Under the pieces are notes generated by a model that made no database searches, was not told where the DNA came from, and saw only the letters and a list, made by a program, of their open reading frames with translations. Below, piece by piece: positions 1 through 8,532 of a DNA stretch of 28,862 nt; position 1 is the stretch's first letter; each line of letters begins with the position of its first letter. This DNA is from Ligaoa zhengdingensis. GTDB taxonomy: Bacteria > Bacillota > Clostridia > Oscillospirales > Ruminococcaceae. The DNA lies in the NCBI RefSeq assembly GCF_014384885.1, contig NZ_JACRST010000024.1, forward strand, positions 1-28,862, given 5' to 3'. The position numbers and the translations under genes were made by a program.

Positions 1-151
1 AAAGTGGAAGAGGAGGGGAAAGAAAGCAAAGGGGGCGGAGAGATTTCCGATGGCGGGATGGAGGACGAAGGGCGGAAGCGCCTCTCCAAACGCGCTGAGG
101 CGGGTCACCCCTTAGGGGTATTCACCTTCAAAGACCATATATTGAAGCAGA

Positions 152-184
152 AAATTATAATTTATGAACCTGAAATTATAATTT
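152..184. promoter_or_regulatory. Pair of identical 12-bp palindromes 21 bp apart
   Basis: AAATTATAATTT occurs at 152-163 and again at 173-184. Each copy is a perfect palindrome and the two are offset by 21 bp, which is two helical turns, so they face the same side of the DNA. This is the usual form of a site for a cooperatively binding dimeric regulator. The pair lies about 90-120 bp upstream of the -35 region of the GH2 promoter, a position that suits an activator. The AT-rich composition raises the chance of coincidence; no regulator is identified. Confidence 0.35.
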
Positions 185-230
185 TTTCACCTTGATTATT
201 CATTTTCACCAAAGATTAGGCGAAAAACTT

Positions 231-250
231 TTTCGGATAATTTTCCGAAA
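231..250. promoter_or_regulatory. Inverted repeat TTTCGGA-N6-TCCGAAA upstream of the GH2 promoter
   Basis: TTTCGGA (231-237) and TCCGAAA (244-250) form a 7-bp perfect inverted repeat around a 6-bp spacer. It ends about 25 bp before the proposed -35 element, a good position for an activator site. It may instead be a weak RNA hairpin of an upstream transcript, but no T-run follows it. Confidence 0.35.
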
Positions 251-275
251 TTTATATATTGTTCCGTTTTATGCA

Positions 276-323
276 TTCCCAAGATGGGCGCAAACTTCTA
301 TAATAAAAGTTACTAGAGCGCTC
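276..323 (+). promoter_or_regulatory. Sigma-A-type promoter of the GH2 gene with GAGCGCTC palindrome
   Basis: A perfect TATAAT at 299-304 is preceded by TTCCCA at 276-281, four of six matches to the -35 consensus, with a 17-bp spacer. Transcription would start near 311. The 8-bp palindrome GAGCGCTC at 316-323 lies just after the expected start and could be an operator, although it does not resemble the TTAACGATAA boxes in front of the other genes. The 5' leader before the ATG at 440 would be about 130 nt. Confidence 0.5.
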
Positions 324-439
324 CACAGAACAATTTGGACTGCGTTTTTCGTGTTGTGGGGGATTCGATGCCGGAGGTAGGCCGCGGGATGCGGCCAAAG
401 TGCGGTTGGGAAAAAGCAACAAAAAGAAAGGGTGGAGAC

Positions 440-3400
440 ATGAAACGGATCAATGGAAAGAGATGGATCAGCCTGCTGTTAGCGGGCGCGATGGCGCTGC
501 AAACCGGCGCAGTCAGCGTTTTTGCCACGGAGGAACCCTTGGCGGGTGCCAACTGGGAAGAGGTCGAAATAGGCAGCGACGTGTGGGAGACCCCCGAGAT
601 TCCCCGCGCGGCCAAGAGCCTGGCGGGCGTGGCACAGCCGGAGATTGTGCTGAACGAGACGACCGGGGACGGCACCTGGAAGTTTTTGTTCGAGGTTCCC
701 GATTACAAAACATCCGGCATTCCTGCTCCTACAGCGGAGCAGCAGGACTTTGATTTCACCGTGTGGGCGGACGAGCAGTGGGAGGATATCAAGGTTCCCG
801 GCGAACCGCTGATGCAGGGCTTCGACATCCTGAACAACAACGAATATTATTATCAGCGCGAGATTACAATTCCTGAAGATTACGCGGGCAACCGGGTATT
901 GGTGCGCTTTGACGGCGTGTACTCCAACGCGCGTGTCTGGATCGACGGCAAGTATATCCGCGCCCATGTGGGCGGTTTCACCACTTGGGACTGCGATATC
1001 ACCGATTATGCGGCGCCCGGTCAGACGGTCACCATGACGGTGGGCGTTGCGGATATCTATACCAACACCAAGGGCATCTGGAACCCCGATGGGGCGCAGG
1101 TGAACAACCCGGCTAATGCGGCCGAATACGCCCACCACAACATGGGCGGCATCAACCGCGATGTGAGCCTGGTGGCGATGCCGTACAACTACATTGCACA
1201 CACCTATATCAACACCGACTTTGACGCAAATTTTATCGATGCGGATCTCGAAGTCACTGCACAGGTGGGGCTGCTTTCGCAGGACGCCACCCTCAAAGTG
1301 GAGCTGCTTGACGGCGACGCTGTAGTGACCGCTGCCGAGGTTCCCTTCGAGCGTGAGCAGGCCCAGCTGCAAAACCTGCCTGAGCTGCTCGCCGAGGCGA
1401 ACACGCTGATTGCGGAAAACGCAGACAATCTCTACGAGGGCGAGACCGGCGAGATCGGCCAGTACTCCAAGGCGGCGTACAATACCCTGGTGGAGAAGCG
1501 CGACGCGGCGCTCAAGCTCATCTACGATTCGATGGAGCTTTCCGCAGCGAAAAAAGTCACTATCCCGGTGGCAGCTCCCAAGCAGTGGGACGCCGAACAC
1601 CCGAACCTGTACACCCTGCGCACCACCCTGCTGGTGGACGGTGAAGAGGTTCAGGTGAACGAGGAGCGGTTCGGCTTCCGCGAGATTCACTACGGCGGCC
1701 GCGACGGCACCGATGTGAACCGGGTGTATGTCAACGGCAAGGAGGTCAAGCTGCGCGGCACCTGCCGGCACGACGTCTCCTACGACCTGGGCCGCTCGAT
1801 CACCCGCGAAAACGCTTACGCGGAGATCGCAGCCTACAAAAAGGCCAACATCAACCACATCCGCACCTCCCACTACCCGGCGGACGAAAACCTGCTGGAC
1901 GCCTGCGACGAAATGGGCATCTATGTCGAGCAGGAGACCGCGGTCTGTTTCCAGGGCCCCTGGGCGGACGTGGCCAGCAAATATGAGGATTTTGGTCCGC
2001 AGTTCACCGAGATGATCGAGCGCGACCGCAACCGGCCCTCCATCCTTATCTGGTCGCTGGGCAACGAGTCCAACTATAACAAGGTCAAGAGTCAGTCGGG
2101 CGGCGACGCGTTCGGGGATGAACGCGCCTATCTGGAGGACGTGGATCGCACCCGCCCGTGCATCTTCAGCTTCCCGAACACCGGCGAACCGGCCAACCTG
2201 TACGACATCTACAGCCAGCACTACGCGGGCGTGACCGGCGGCATGGGCAGCAGCGGCAAGCCCGTCCTGCACGACGAATACGCGCACATCGCCTGTTACA
2301 ACTTGGATGAGCTGCAGCGCGACGTAAACGTGCGCAACTTCTGGGGCGAGAGTGTGAAAAAGGGCTGGGAGAACATCTTCCAGACTGCCGGCGCCCTGGG
2401 CGGCGCGCTGTGGGGCAGCGTGCTCGACGCCTACCTGCGAGAAAAACCCGAGGCGTACCTCACCAAGAAGGCATACTCCCCTGTGCGCGTGGTGGAGGAA
2501 GACTGCTATGTTGCGAACAACGTCCTCAACATCGCGGTGAAAAACTGGTTCGACCACACCAACTACAACGAGCTGGAGCTCGAGTATTCGGTGGACGGCG
2601 GCGAGGCGAAGAGAATCGCTGTGACCAACGACATCGCACCGCACTCCAACGGCGTGGTGACGGTGGAAGGCATCGACAGCAACGCACAGACCGTCAACCT
2701 GAAATTTTACACCCAGGACGGCACCATGGTGGATGAATCCAACGTGAAGCTGGCCGAAATCGCCTACAGCTTCACCCCGGCCAGCGAGGCCGCGCCGGCC
2801 ATCGCGGATGAGGCGGATCAGATTGTTGTGAGCGGCGAGGGCTTCTCGGTCGCGTTCAGCAAGGAGACGGGGCTCATCAGCGAGGCGAAGTTCGGCGATC
2901 AGGTGCTGATCACCGGCGGCCCGTACCTGAACCTCAACGGCAACAGCATGAAGAGCTGGATCCCGGCGGAAATCGACGGCGTCACCGCCAAGATCGAGGG
3001 CAACCTGGCGGTTGTCACCCTGAACGGCGCGTACAAAAACGGCCAGGGTATGCGTTTTGATCTCAAGATTTCCGGCAACGGCATCATCACCACCGACTAC
3101 ACCCTGACCACCGCGCCCGCCTCCGGCAGCGGCCTCAAGGAAGTCGGCCTGAGCTACGACATCCCCGGCGGCGTGGAGAGCGTGAGCTGGCTGCGCAACG
3201 GCCTGTACAGCGCTTATCCCGAGGATCACATCGGCCGCAACGAGGGCACGGCGCTCAAGGTGCGCGAGAACGCGGACACCGAGCCCGACCAATACGGCGT
3301 GCTGCCCAAGTGGCCCTGGAAGGACGATATGAAAAACTACTTCGTCTATGCCACCGATGACCTCAACAACGGCGTCATGACCAACGATTTCAAGACCATG

Positions 3401-6400
3401 CGCGAGCACATCTGGTATTACGACGTCAACTACAGCTCGGATGAGAACGCACCCTGCATCAGCGTGGAGGCGGACGGCTCCGGCGAGGCGGCGCGCGTGG
3501 CGATCACCTACGACCTCGGCTACATCGACGACCGCGATTCCAGCATCGTCTACGAGGGCGGCTGGGGCACCTACAACGCCAGTGCGGACTACGCGGGCAC
3601 CGAGACCTTCAGCACCACGCTGGGTGCGACCGCCGAGCTCACCTTTGAGGGGACCGGCGTGCGCTACATCGGCTCCAAGCAGAACAACGTGGGCAAGGTG
3701 AAGGTGTACATCGACGGCGAGTTCAAGGAGGAGATCGACACCTACAGCAATCTGGGCAACGAGCTCAAGCAGTCGGTGATCTACAGCATCGAGGGTCTGG
3801 AGAACGGTACCCATACGATTAAATTGGAGACCTCCGGCGGCAAATTTAACTGCATCGTGGTGGATGCGTTTGAAGTGCTCAAAGAGGGCGGCACCACCAT
3901 CAAGGAGGACACCCAGCTCATCATCAACAACCAGTGGTACTACCCCAACCTCGGCTGGGGCAACTACACCGGCAGAGCGGGCAGCCTGGCGAACGGTTCC
4001 AAAGGCTCCTCCACCATCCGCCTGACCAATCAGAAGAATTTCACGGTTGGCGTGATCCCCTCCGTCTCCAACGTGGTTGTGGCCGAGGGCGAAAACAACG
4101 AGCTCAGCGTCAGCTATGAGCTGAAGAATCCCACCGAGGATACCGCTGTTGAGCTGCAGTGGTACCGCGTGCCGGTGGGCGACCCCGACAGCAAGGCGCA
4201 GGCGATTGAAGGCGCGACGGGCGCAACGCTGGACGCCTCCGGGCTTTCGGCCAACAAGGTGTACTGCACCGTAACCCTCAAGGAGGGGGATGTGTCCGGT
4301 TCCACGGTTAAGAGCAACGCGGTGGAGATCGGCAAAAACCTCTTCCGCTATGTCGATATCGTGGAGGATTCCACGCTGTTCACCTTTGAAGGTGAAAAAG
4401 GCGAGGAGTACAAAACGGATGCGGATAAATCCTGGACCGCCAACGCCTACAACAAGACGGTCACCTACCTGATGGATACCAAGAACCCGGCCTCCGTGTC
4501 CTTCCGCTTCACCGGCAGCGGAATCCGCTGGGTGGGCGCCAAGGAGAACAACCAGGGTATCGCACATGTAGTGATCGACGGCGGCGACCCGATCCCGGTC
4601 GACCTGTTCGACGCGAATGCGACCACCGGGACCCAGGTGAACGAGGTACTCTTCGAGCAGATCTGGGAGGAGACCGGCAGCCATACCATTGAAATTGTGC
4701 GCACCGGCGAAAAGAATGCGGATTCCCTGGCTGCGAACATCAGCCTGGACGCGTTTATCGTCATCAACAAGGACGGCGCGGGCGTCGCTGTGGAAAGCGT
4801 GACCGTGGAGGAGAACGCTGACGGCGCTTTGGAAGCCGCCTGCACCATCGTCAACGGCGACGAAGAAGACGCGCGCTACCAGTGGTACAGCCGCGAGGCC
4901 TACAGCGCGGACGGCTATGCGAAGGGCACATCCGCACCGGTAGAAGGGGCCACCGAAAAGACCTATATCCCGGTCCCCGAGGATGCGGGCAAGCTGTTCT
5001 CCTGCGAGGTTACCCCGGTCGCGGGCGACGAGACCGGTATCCCCATGATGAGCAGCAACGAGGTGCTGGTGGGCGCCCTCATGGTGGATGATACTGATGA
5101 GGCTGTTCAGTATCCGGACGATGCGGCCCACGATACTTCGGATATGCCTTATTTGACAGGGACTGATCCGTATAACGGCACGATCAGCTACTTTGCGGGT
5201 GGCGCGCTGACGTTTAGCTTCAACGGCACTGGAGTCGTCTGGATCAGCGGATATGATCAGTATGAAAGCGCCGCAAAGGTAGTGGTTGACGGCGGCGATG
5301 AGGAAACCGTTACCGTAAAGGGCAACGGCAAATGGGATTTCAATCAGTATGATGTTTACCGTGTAACCGATCTGGAGCCCGGGGATCACACAATCACCAT
5401 CACCCCCGGATTTGGAACCTACAAATACAGCAACATCGACGCATTTATGATTCTCAACCCCGGCGAGGAGCAGCCCGAGGTAGTCATGGCGGAGTTGGAG
5501 GCCGCGCTGGAGGAAGCCCCTGCTGAGGAGAAACCGACGGAGGAACAACCCGAGGAAACACCGGTGGAGGATGGACAGCCCGCCGCAGATACGGAGCCTG
5601 AGGATGTGCCGGAGGTAGCCGCTCAGGTACTGGGCGCGTACACCGACGAGCAGCTTGAGGTGGTCATCGCTGAGCTGACCCAGGCGATCGCGGACTTTAA
5701 GGCGTCCCAGATCACCGAGACCCCCTCCGACGTAGACAAGACCGCGCTGAAGGCGCTGATCGCGGCGGTCGAAGGAAAATACGACGAAAACTGCTATACC
5801 GCGGCGAGCTGGAAGGCTCTGACCGAGGCTCTGAATGCAGCGAAGGCGGTCGTTGCTGACGCGGCTGCAACCGAGAGCCAGGTATTCGACGCGTACCTCG
5901 CGCTGGTAGCGGCGCGCGACGGCCTGACCTACGCGCCCGACAAGAGCCTGCTTACGCTGGCGGTCGAGATCGCGGAAGACCTGTTGAAGGACGAAAGCCT
6001 GACTGCGGCCACGAAGGAAGCGCTACAGGCGGCAGTGAACAGCGCGAAAGCGGTGCTGGATAACGCGGACGCGACGCAGGCTGAGATCAACACCGAGTAC
6101 GAAGCGGTGATGACCAGGATCACCGAGCTGGTGAAGGCGGATAAGACCCTGCTGAGACAGCTGATCGCAGCGGCGGATGCATTGGAAGAAGGCAACTACC
6201 GCCCGAGCAGTTGGGCGAACCTGCAAGCGGTGCTGACCGAGGCGAAGGCAGTGGAAGCAAACGGCAACGCGACCGAGGCGATGATCGCAGAGGCGTGCAG
6301 CAAGCTGACAGCCGCAATCAACGCATTGCAGAGCGAGTTCAACTATGCGGCGATCAACGCAGCGCTCAAGCTGGCGAAGGAGATCCTGGCTGACAGCAAG

Positions 6401-7252
6401 TACGACGAGGCGAGCAAGACCGGCCTGGCAGAGCTGGTTGCCGAAGCGGAAGCGCTGTGCGAGAGCGACGAAGTAACCCAGAAAGACCTCGACGACATGG
6501 CAAAGAACCTGACCCGCGCGGTCGCGAAGGTGCGCCTGGCGCAGGCGGTGGCCGAAGTGAACGGGCTGAACGCGGCGCGTTACACGGCGGCGAGCTGGAA
6601 TGCGGTGCAGGCGGCGCAGGCGGAAGCGAAGGCGCTGCTGGCGAACGAAAACGCGACGGCAGAAGAGCTGACCGGCGCAGCGACCAAGCTGGCGAACGCA
6701 GTGAAGAGCCTGGTGAAGAAGAGCGGCTCGAGCGGCTCCGTTTCTAAAGTAAGTGACAACGATTACTGGAACGAGATCATCGAGAAGATCAACGGAACCG
6801 AAAAGGGCGGCACAGTGAAGGCGACGCTGGAGAGCGGAGCGATGACGCCTGCGACGGTGATCGATGCAGCGGCGGCGAAGGGCGTGAAGCTGAACGTCGA
6901 GATCGGCGGCAAGGCATACCTGCTGAGCAATTACGCGATCGACGCATCCGCAGTGTACTACAGCGCGGCGGAACTCATCGCAATGGCGGACGGCAAAGCC
7001 CCGGCTGCGGGCGATGCGGCTGGCAGCGGCAACGCCAACCCGGAGACGGGCGGCGAGGTGGCAGCGACGGTGCCGAACGCGGCGGCGCCTGCTGGCGAAG
7101 CGAACAGTGCGAGCGAGACGATCGGCGGCGCGCAGCAAGCGGCGGCGGAGCAGGGCGAGAACCTCTCGGGCCTGTGGCTGCTGGTGCTGGCGGCTGCGGC
7201 TATCGGCGGCGCGGCTACCCTTGTGATCCGAAGAAACGCAAAATCTAAGTAA
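440..7252 (+). CDS. Secreted, surface-anchored multidomain GH2 glycosidase (LacZ-type beta-galactosidase-like)
   Basis: Predicted exo-glycosidase of family GH2, 2270 residues, acting outside the cell. The ATG at 440 is preferred over an in-frame start at 335 because it follows a purine-rich RBS and opens a signal peptide (MKR...VFA, cleavage after about residue 29). Order: sugar-binding sandwich about 81-248; Ig-like domain carrying a helical insertion at about 309-370; TIM barrel about 421-678 with WSLGNES (acid/base Glu543) and HDEYAH (probable nucleophile Glu613); an Ig-like domain; and a LacZ C-terminal-type domain (about 778-1010). Three related beta-sandwich modules follow (about 1040-1150, 1314-1444, 1553-1674) with Ig-like spacers, then an acidic Pro/Glu linker, about five FIVAR repeats, a conserved C-terminal module, NPETGG at 2200-2205, a membrane helix at 2244-2263 and a basic tail. 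The LacZ-like fold favours beta-galactosidase, but beta-glucuronidase or another GH2 activity is possible. A terminator follows. Confidence 0.9.
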   Translation: MKRINGKRWISLLLAGAMALQTGAVSVFATEEPLAGANWEEVEIGSDVWETPEIPRAAKSLAGVAQPEIVLNETTGDGTWKFLFEVPDYKTSGIPAPTAEQQDFDFTVWADEQWEDIKVPGEPLMQGFDILNNNEYYYQREITIPEDYAGNRVLVRFDGVYSNARVWIDGKYIRAHVGGFTTWDCDITDYAAPGQTVTMTVGVADIYTNTKGIWNPDGAQVNNPANAAEYAHHNMGGINRDVSLVAMPYNYIAHTYINTDFDANFIDADLEVTAQVGLLSQDATLKVELLDGDAVVTAAEVPFEREQAQLQNLPELLAEANTLIAENADNLYEGETGEIGQYSKAAYNTLVEKRDAALKLIYDSMELSAAKKVTIPVAAPKQWDAEHPNLYTLRTTLLVDGEEVQVNEERFGFREIHYGGRDGTDVNRVYVNGKEVKLRGTCRHDVSYDLGRSITRENAYAEIAAYKKANINHIRTSHYPADENLLDACDEMGIYVEQETAVCFQGPWADVASKYEDFGPQFTEMIERDRNRPSILIWSLGNESNYNKVKSQSGGDAFGDERAYLEDVDRTRPCIFSFPNTGEPANLYDIYSQHYAGVTGGMGSSGKPVLHDEYAHIACYNLDELQRDVNVRNFWGESVKKGWENIFQTAGALGGALWGSVLDAYLREKPEAYLTKKAYSPVRVVEEDCYVANNVLNIAVKNWFDHTNYNELELEYSVDGGEAKRIAVTNDIAPHSNGVVTVEGIDSNAQTVNLKFYTQDGTMVDESNVKLAEIAYSFTPASEAAPAIADEADQIVVSGEGFSVAFSKETGLISEAKFGDQVLITGGPYLNLNGNSMKSWIPAEIDGVTAKIEGNLAVVTLNGAYKNGQGMRFDLKISGNGIITTDYTLTTAPASGSGLKEVGLSYDIPGGVESVSWLRNGLYSAYPEDHIGRNEGTALKVRENADTEPDQYGVLPKWPWKDDMKNYFVYATDDLNNGVMTNDFKTMREHIWYYDVNYSSDENAPCISVEADGSGEAARVAITYDLGYIDDRDSSIVYEGGWGTYNASADYAGTETFSTTLGATAELTFEGTGVRYIGSKQNNVGKVKVYIDGEFKEEIDTYSNLGNELKQSVIYSIEGLENGTHTIKLETSGGKFNCIVVDAFEVLKEGGTTIKEDTQLIINNQWYYPNLGWGNYTGRAGSLANGSKGSSTIRLTNQKNFTVGVIPSVSNVVVAEGENNELSVSYELKNPTEDTAVELQWYRVPVGDPDSKAQAIEGATGATLDASGLSANKVYCTVTLKEGDVSGSTVKSNAVEIGKNLFRYVDIVEDSTLFTFEGEKGEEYKTDADKSWTANAYNKTVTYLMDTKNPASVSFRFTGSGIRWVGAKENNQGIAHVVIDGGDPIPVDLFDANATTGTQVNEVLFEQIWEETGSHTIEIVRTGEKNADSLAANISLDAFIVINKDGAGVAVESVTVEENADGALEAACTIVNGDEEDARYQWYSREAYSADGYAKGTSAPVEGATEKTYIPVPEDAGKLFSCEVTPVAGDETGIPMMSSNEVLVGALMVDDTDEAVQYPDDAAHDTSDMPYLTGTDPYNGTISYFAGGALTFSFNGTGVVWISGYDQYESAAKVVVDGGDEETVTVKGNGKWDFNQYDVYRVTDLEPGDHTITITPGFGTYKYSNIDAFMILNPGEEQPEVVMAELEAALEEAPAEEKPTEEQPEETPVEDGQPAADTEPEDVPEVAAQVLGAYTDEQLEVVIAELTQAIADFKASQITETPSDVDKTALKALIAAVEGKYDENCYTAASWKALTEALNAAKAVVADAAATESQVFDAYLALVAARDGLTYAPDKSLLTLAVEIAEDLLKDESLTAATKEALQAAVNSAKAVLDNADATQAEINTEYEAVMTRITELVKADKTLLRQLIAAADALEEGNYRPSSWANLQAVLTEAKAVEANGNATEAMIAEACSKLTAAINALQSEFNYAAINAALKLAKEILADSKYDEASKTGLAELVAEAEALCESDEVTQKDLDDMAKNLTRAVAKVRLAQAVAEVNGLNAARYTAASWNAVQAAQAEAKALLANENATAEELTGAATKLANAVKSLVKKSGSSGSVSKVSDNDYWNEIIEKINGTEKGGTVKATLESGAMTPATVIDAAAAKGVKLNVEIGGKAYLLSNYAIDASAVYYSAAELIAMADGKAPAAGDAAGSGNANPETGGEVAATVPNAAAPAGEANSASETIGGAQQAAAEQGENLSGLWLLVLAAAAIGGAATLVIRRNAKSK
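6722..6867 (+). repeat. C-terminal module DNA repeat, copy 1 (GH2 gene)
   Basis: This stretch and 22909-23054 in the GH43 gene share about 90 percent of bases by eye, including an uninterrupted identical block of 33 bp starting with GATTACTGGAACGAGATC. Both encode the SGSVSKVSD-DYWNEIIEKIN module upstream of the NPETGG anchor. The rest of the two genes is unrelated, so this is a shared surface-attachment cassette. Confidence 0.85.
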
Positions 7253-7270
7253 ATACGAATCGAGCTGGAT

Positions 7271-7305
7271 CCCCGGAGCTTCCAAGTGAAACTCCGGGGT
7301 TTTTT
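7271..7305 (+). terminator. Rho-independent terminator after the GH2 gene
   Basis: CCCCGGAG (7271-7278) pairs with CTCCGGGG (7292-7299), closing a 13-nt loop, and is followed directly by six T residues. It lies 18 bp after the stop codon and separates the GH2 transcript from the regulator gene. Confidence 0.9.
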
Positions 7306-7375
7306 ATCTCCAATACTATACAAAATAGGTATATTTTTAATCGAAATTTCTACATGTTAATTCGTATTCTAATAC

Positions 7376-7424
7376 TGGACAAAAAAATAATAAAATGTTA
7401 CAATAATCTTAATGTTAACGATAA
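7376..7424 (+). promoter_or_regulatory. lacI promoter with single TTAACGATAA operator box
   Basis: TGGACA (7376-7381), a 17-bp spacer and TACAAT (7399-7404) form a good sigma-A promoter. The box TTAACGATAA occurs once at 7415-7424, around +4 to +13 of the expected transcript. The same box is tripled at the two downstream promoters. A single site here suggests weaker autoregulation by the LacI-family protein. The assignment of box to regulator is inference from proximity and repetition. Confidence 0.65.
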
Positions 7425-7460
7425 TGTTGCCGGGTTATTACAATACTGGAGTGGTAGAAA

Positions 7461-8504
7461 ATGAAAGCAGGAAAATCCAAGCAGACCGCAACACTGAAGG
7501 ACATCGCACTCAAAACAGGATATAGCATCAATACGGTGTCGCGCGCACTGCGCGACAAAGATGATATCGCCCCGGCGACACGTGAGAAGATCAAGCAGGC
7601 GGCCCGCGAAATGGGACACATCAACAACATGATCGCCTCGTCGCTGCGCCTTGGGTACACCAATACCATTGCGGTGATCCTGGGCGACGTCTCCAACCCG
7701 CATTTTGCCATCATGATGAAGGAGATCGAGGAGCGCGCGCGGGAATGTGGCTACTTTTCCTTTTTGATTAACACCGATGAGGACGAAGAGCTGGAGCTCA
7801 AAGCGATCCAGTCTGCGCTCAACAAGAATGTCGACGGGATCATCATCTGTCCCACCCAGCGCTGCGAGGAGAATATTCGCTACCTCAAGGCAACCGGGGT
7901 GCCGTTTGTGCTGATCGGACGCCGTTTTGAAAACATCCCTGCGGATTACGTCATCTGTAACGACGAGCTGGGCGGTTACCAGGCCACCAAGTACCTATTG
8001 GACCACGGCCACCGCGATATCCTGATGATGCACGGCCCGAGCTACATCTCCAGTGCCAAGGAGCGCCTGGCGGGGTATCTCAAGGCCTACGAGGAGGCGG
8101 GCCTGCAGGTGGACGACCGCCTGATCTGCGAGGTGCCCGTCACCGCCAACGGTTGCCGCCAGGTGCTCGATCGGGTTTTGGAGCAGGAAATTCCGTTTTC
8201 TGCGGTGTTCGCGTTCAGCGATCTGCTCGCGTGGGACGCCTGGTCCTACCTCAAGCAGCGGGGCTACCGCATCCCCGAGGATTATTCGGTGATCGGCTTC
8301 GATAACATCCAGTCGCGACTCACCCTGCCGTTCCGGCTCAGTTCGATCAGCTCCTACAAGGGCCGGATGTCGGTGAGCGCAGTCGATCTGCTGGTGAGCC
8401 TCATCCAGGAGGACCGCACCGACAGCCAGCCGCGCGAGGTCGTCATCGATACCAAGCTCGCCGAGGGGGACACGGTGGGCAGCTGCTCCGCTGTCCTCGT
8501 CTGA
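7461..8504 (+). CDS. LacI-family transcriptional regulator
   Basis: Cytoplasmic DNA-binding repressor of 347 residues, the usual length of the family. The N-terminus has the LacI helix-turn-helix (TLKDIALKTGYSINTVSRAL) followed by the hinge region (INNMIASSLRLGYTNTIAVI). The rest matches the periplasmic-binding-protein-like effector domain, including the family-typical SNPHFAIMMKEIEERA and FSVIGFDN-like (YSVIGFDNIQ) segments. It stands alone between two terminator or hairpin structures, with its own promoter and a box matching those in front of the GRE operon and the sugar-binding protein gene. It is therefore the likely local repressor, relieved by a sugar or a catabolic intermediate. The effector cannot be read from sequence. 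A 12-bp perfect hairpin overlaps its stop codon. Confidence 0.92.
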   Translation: MKAGKSKQTATLKDIALKTGYSINTVSRALRDKDDIAPATREKIKQAAREMGHINNMIASSLRLGYTNTIAVILGDVSNPHFAIMMKEIEERARECGYFSFLINTDEDEELELKAIQSALNKNVDGIIICPTQRCEENIRYLKATGVPFVLIGRRFENIPADYVICNDELGGYQATKYLLDHGHRDILMMHGPSYISSAKERLAGYLKAYEEAGLQVDDRLICEVPVTANGCRQVLDRVLEQEIPFSAVFAFSDLLAWDAWSYLKQRGYRIPEDYSVIGFDNIQSRLTLPFRLSSISSYKGRMSVSAVDLLVSLIQEDRTDSQPREVVIDTKLAEGDTVGSCSAVLV

Positions 8505-8514
8505 CAGCGGAGCA
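8484..8514 (+). other. Perfect 12-bp hairpin spanning the lacI stop codon
   Basis: TGCTCCGCTGTC (8484-8495) and GACAGCGGAGCA (8503-8514) are exact inverse complements around a 7-nt loop, and the stop codon TGA (8502-8504) sits at the loop-stem junction. No T-run follows. It may protect the 3' end of the mRNA or assist the terminator immediately downstream. Confidence 0.6.
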
Positions 8515-8532
8515 CACGGGCGTAAAAGGGAC

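Larger units (their letters stand above)
1..439. other. Upstream regulatory region without a convincing gene
   Basis: One reading frame is open from position 1 to 195, but it encodes a low-complexity Glu/Lys/Gly stretch followed by Ile-rich sequence translated from AT-rich DNA, and no family is recognisable. From about 150 onward the DNA is AT-rich and carries two identical palindromes, an inverted repeat and a promoter (listed separately). I see no tRNA, riboswitch or strong terminator. A short CCCC-TTA-GGGG hairpin near 108-120 has no following T-run. The most likely role is the control region of the GH2 gene, plus at most the tail of an upstream transcript. Confidence 0.55.

Noticed and set aside
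1..195. Short plus-strand frame at the left edge as a gene or gene tail
   Set aside because: Low-complexity translation running into AT-rich palindromic DNA, with no family resemblance.
335..439. Upstream in-frame start for the GH2 protein
   Set aside because: It would put 35 polar residues before a normal signal peptide; the ATG at 440 has a suitable RBS.
479..5548. Very long open frame of 1689 codons on the minus strand inside the GH2 gene
   Set aside because: It is the mirror frame of a GC-rich coding strand, its translation is a His/Val/Leu/Arg-rich sequence with no recognisable domain, and the plus strand encodes clear GH2 domains.
5630..6715. Regularly repeated DNA that might suggest a CRISPR or satellite array
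   Set aside because: The periodicity is the protein-level FIVAR repeat; units differ in sequence and length and there are no identical short repeats with spacers.
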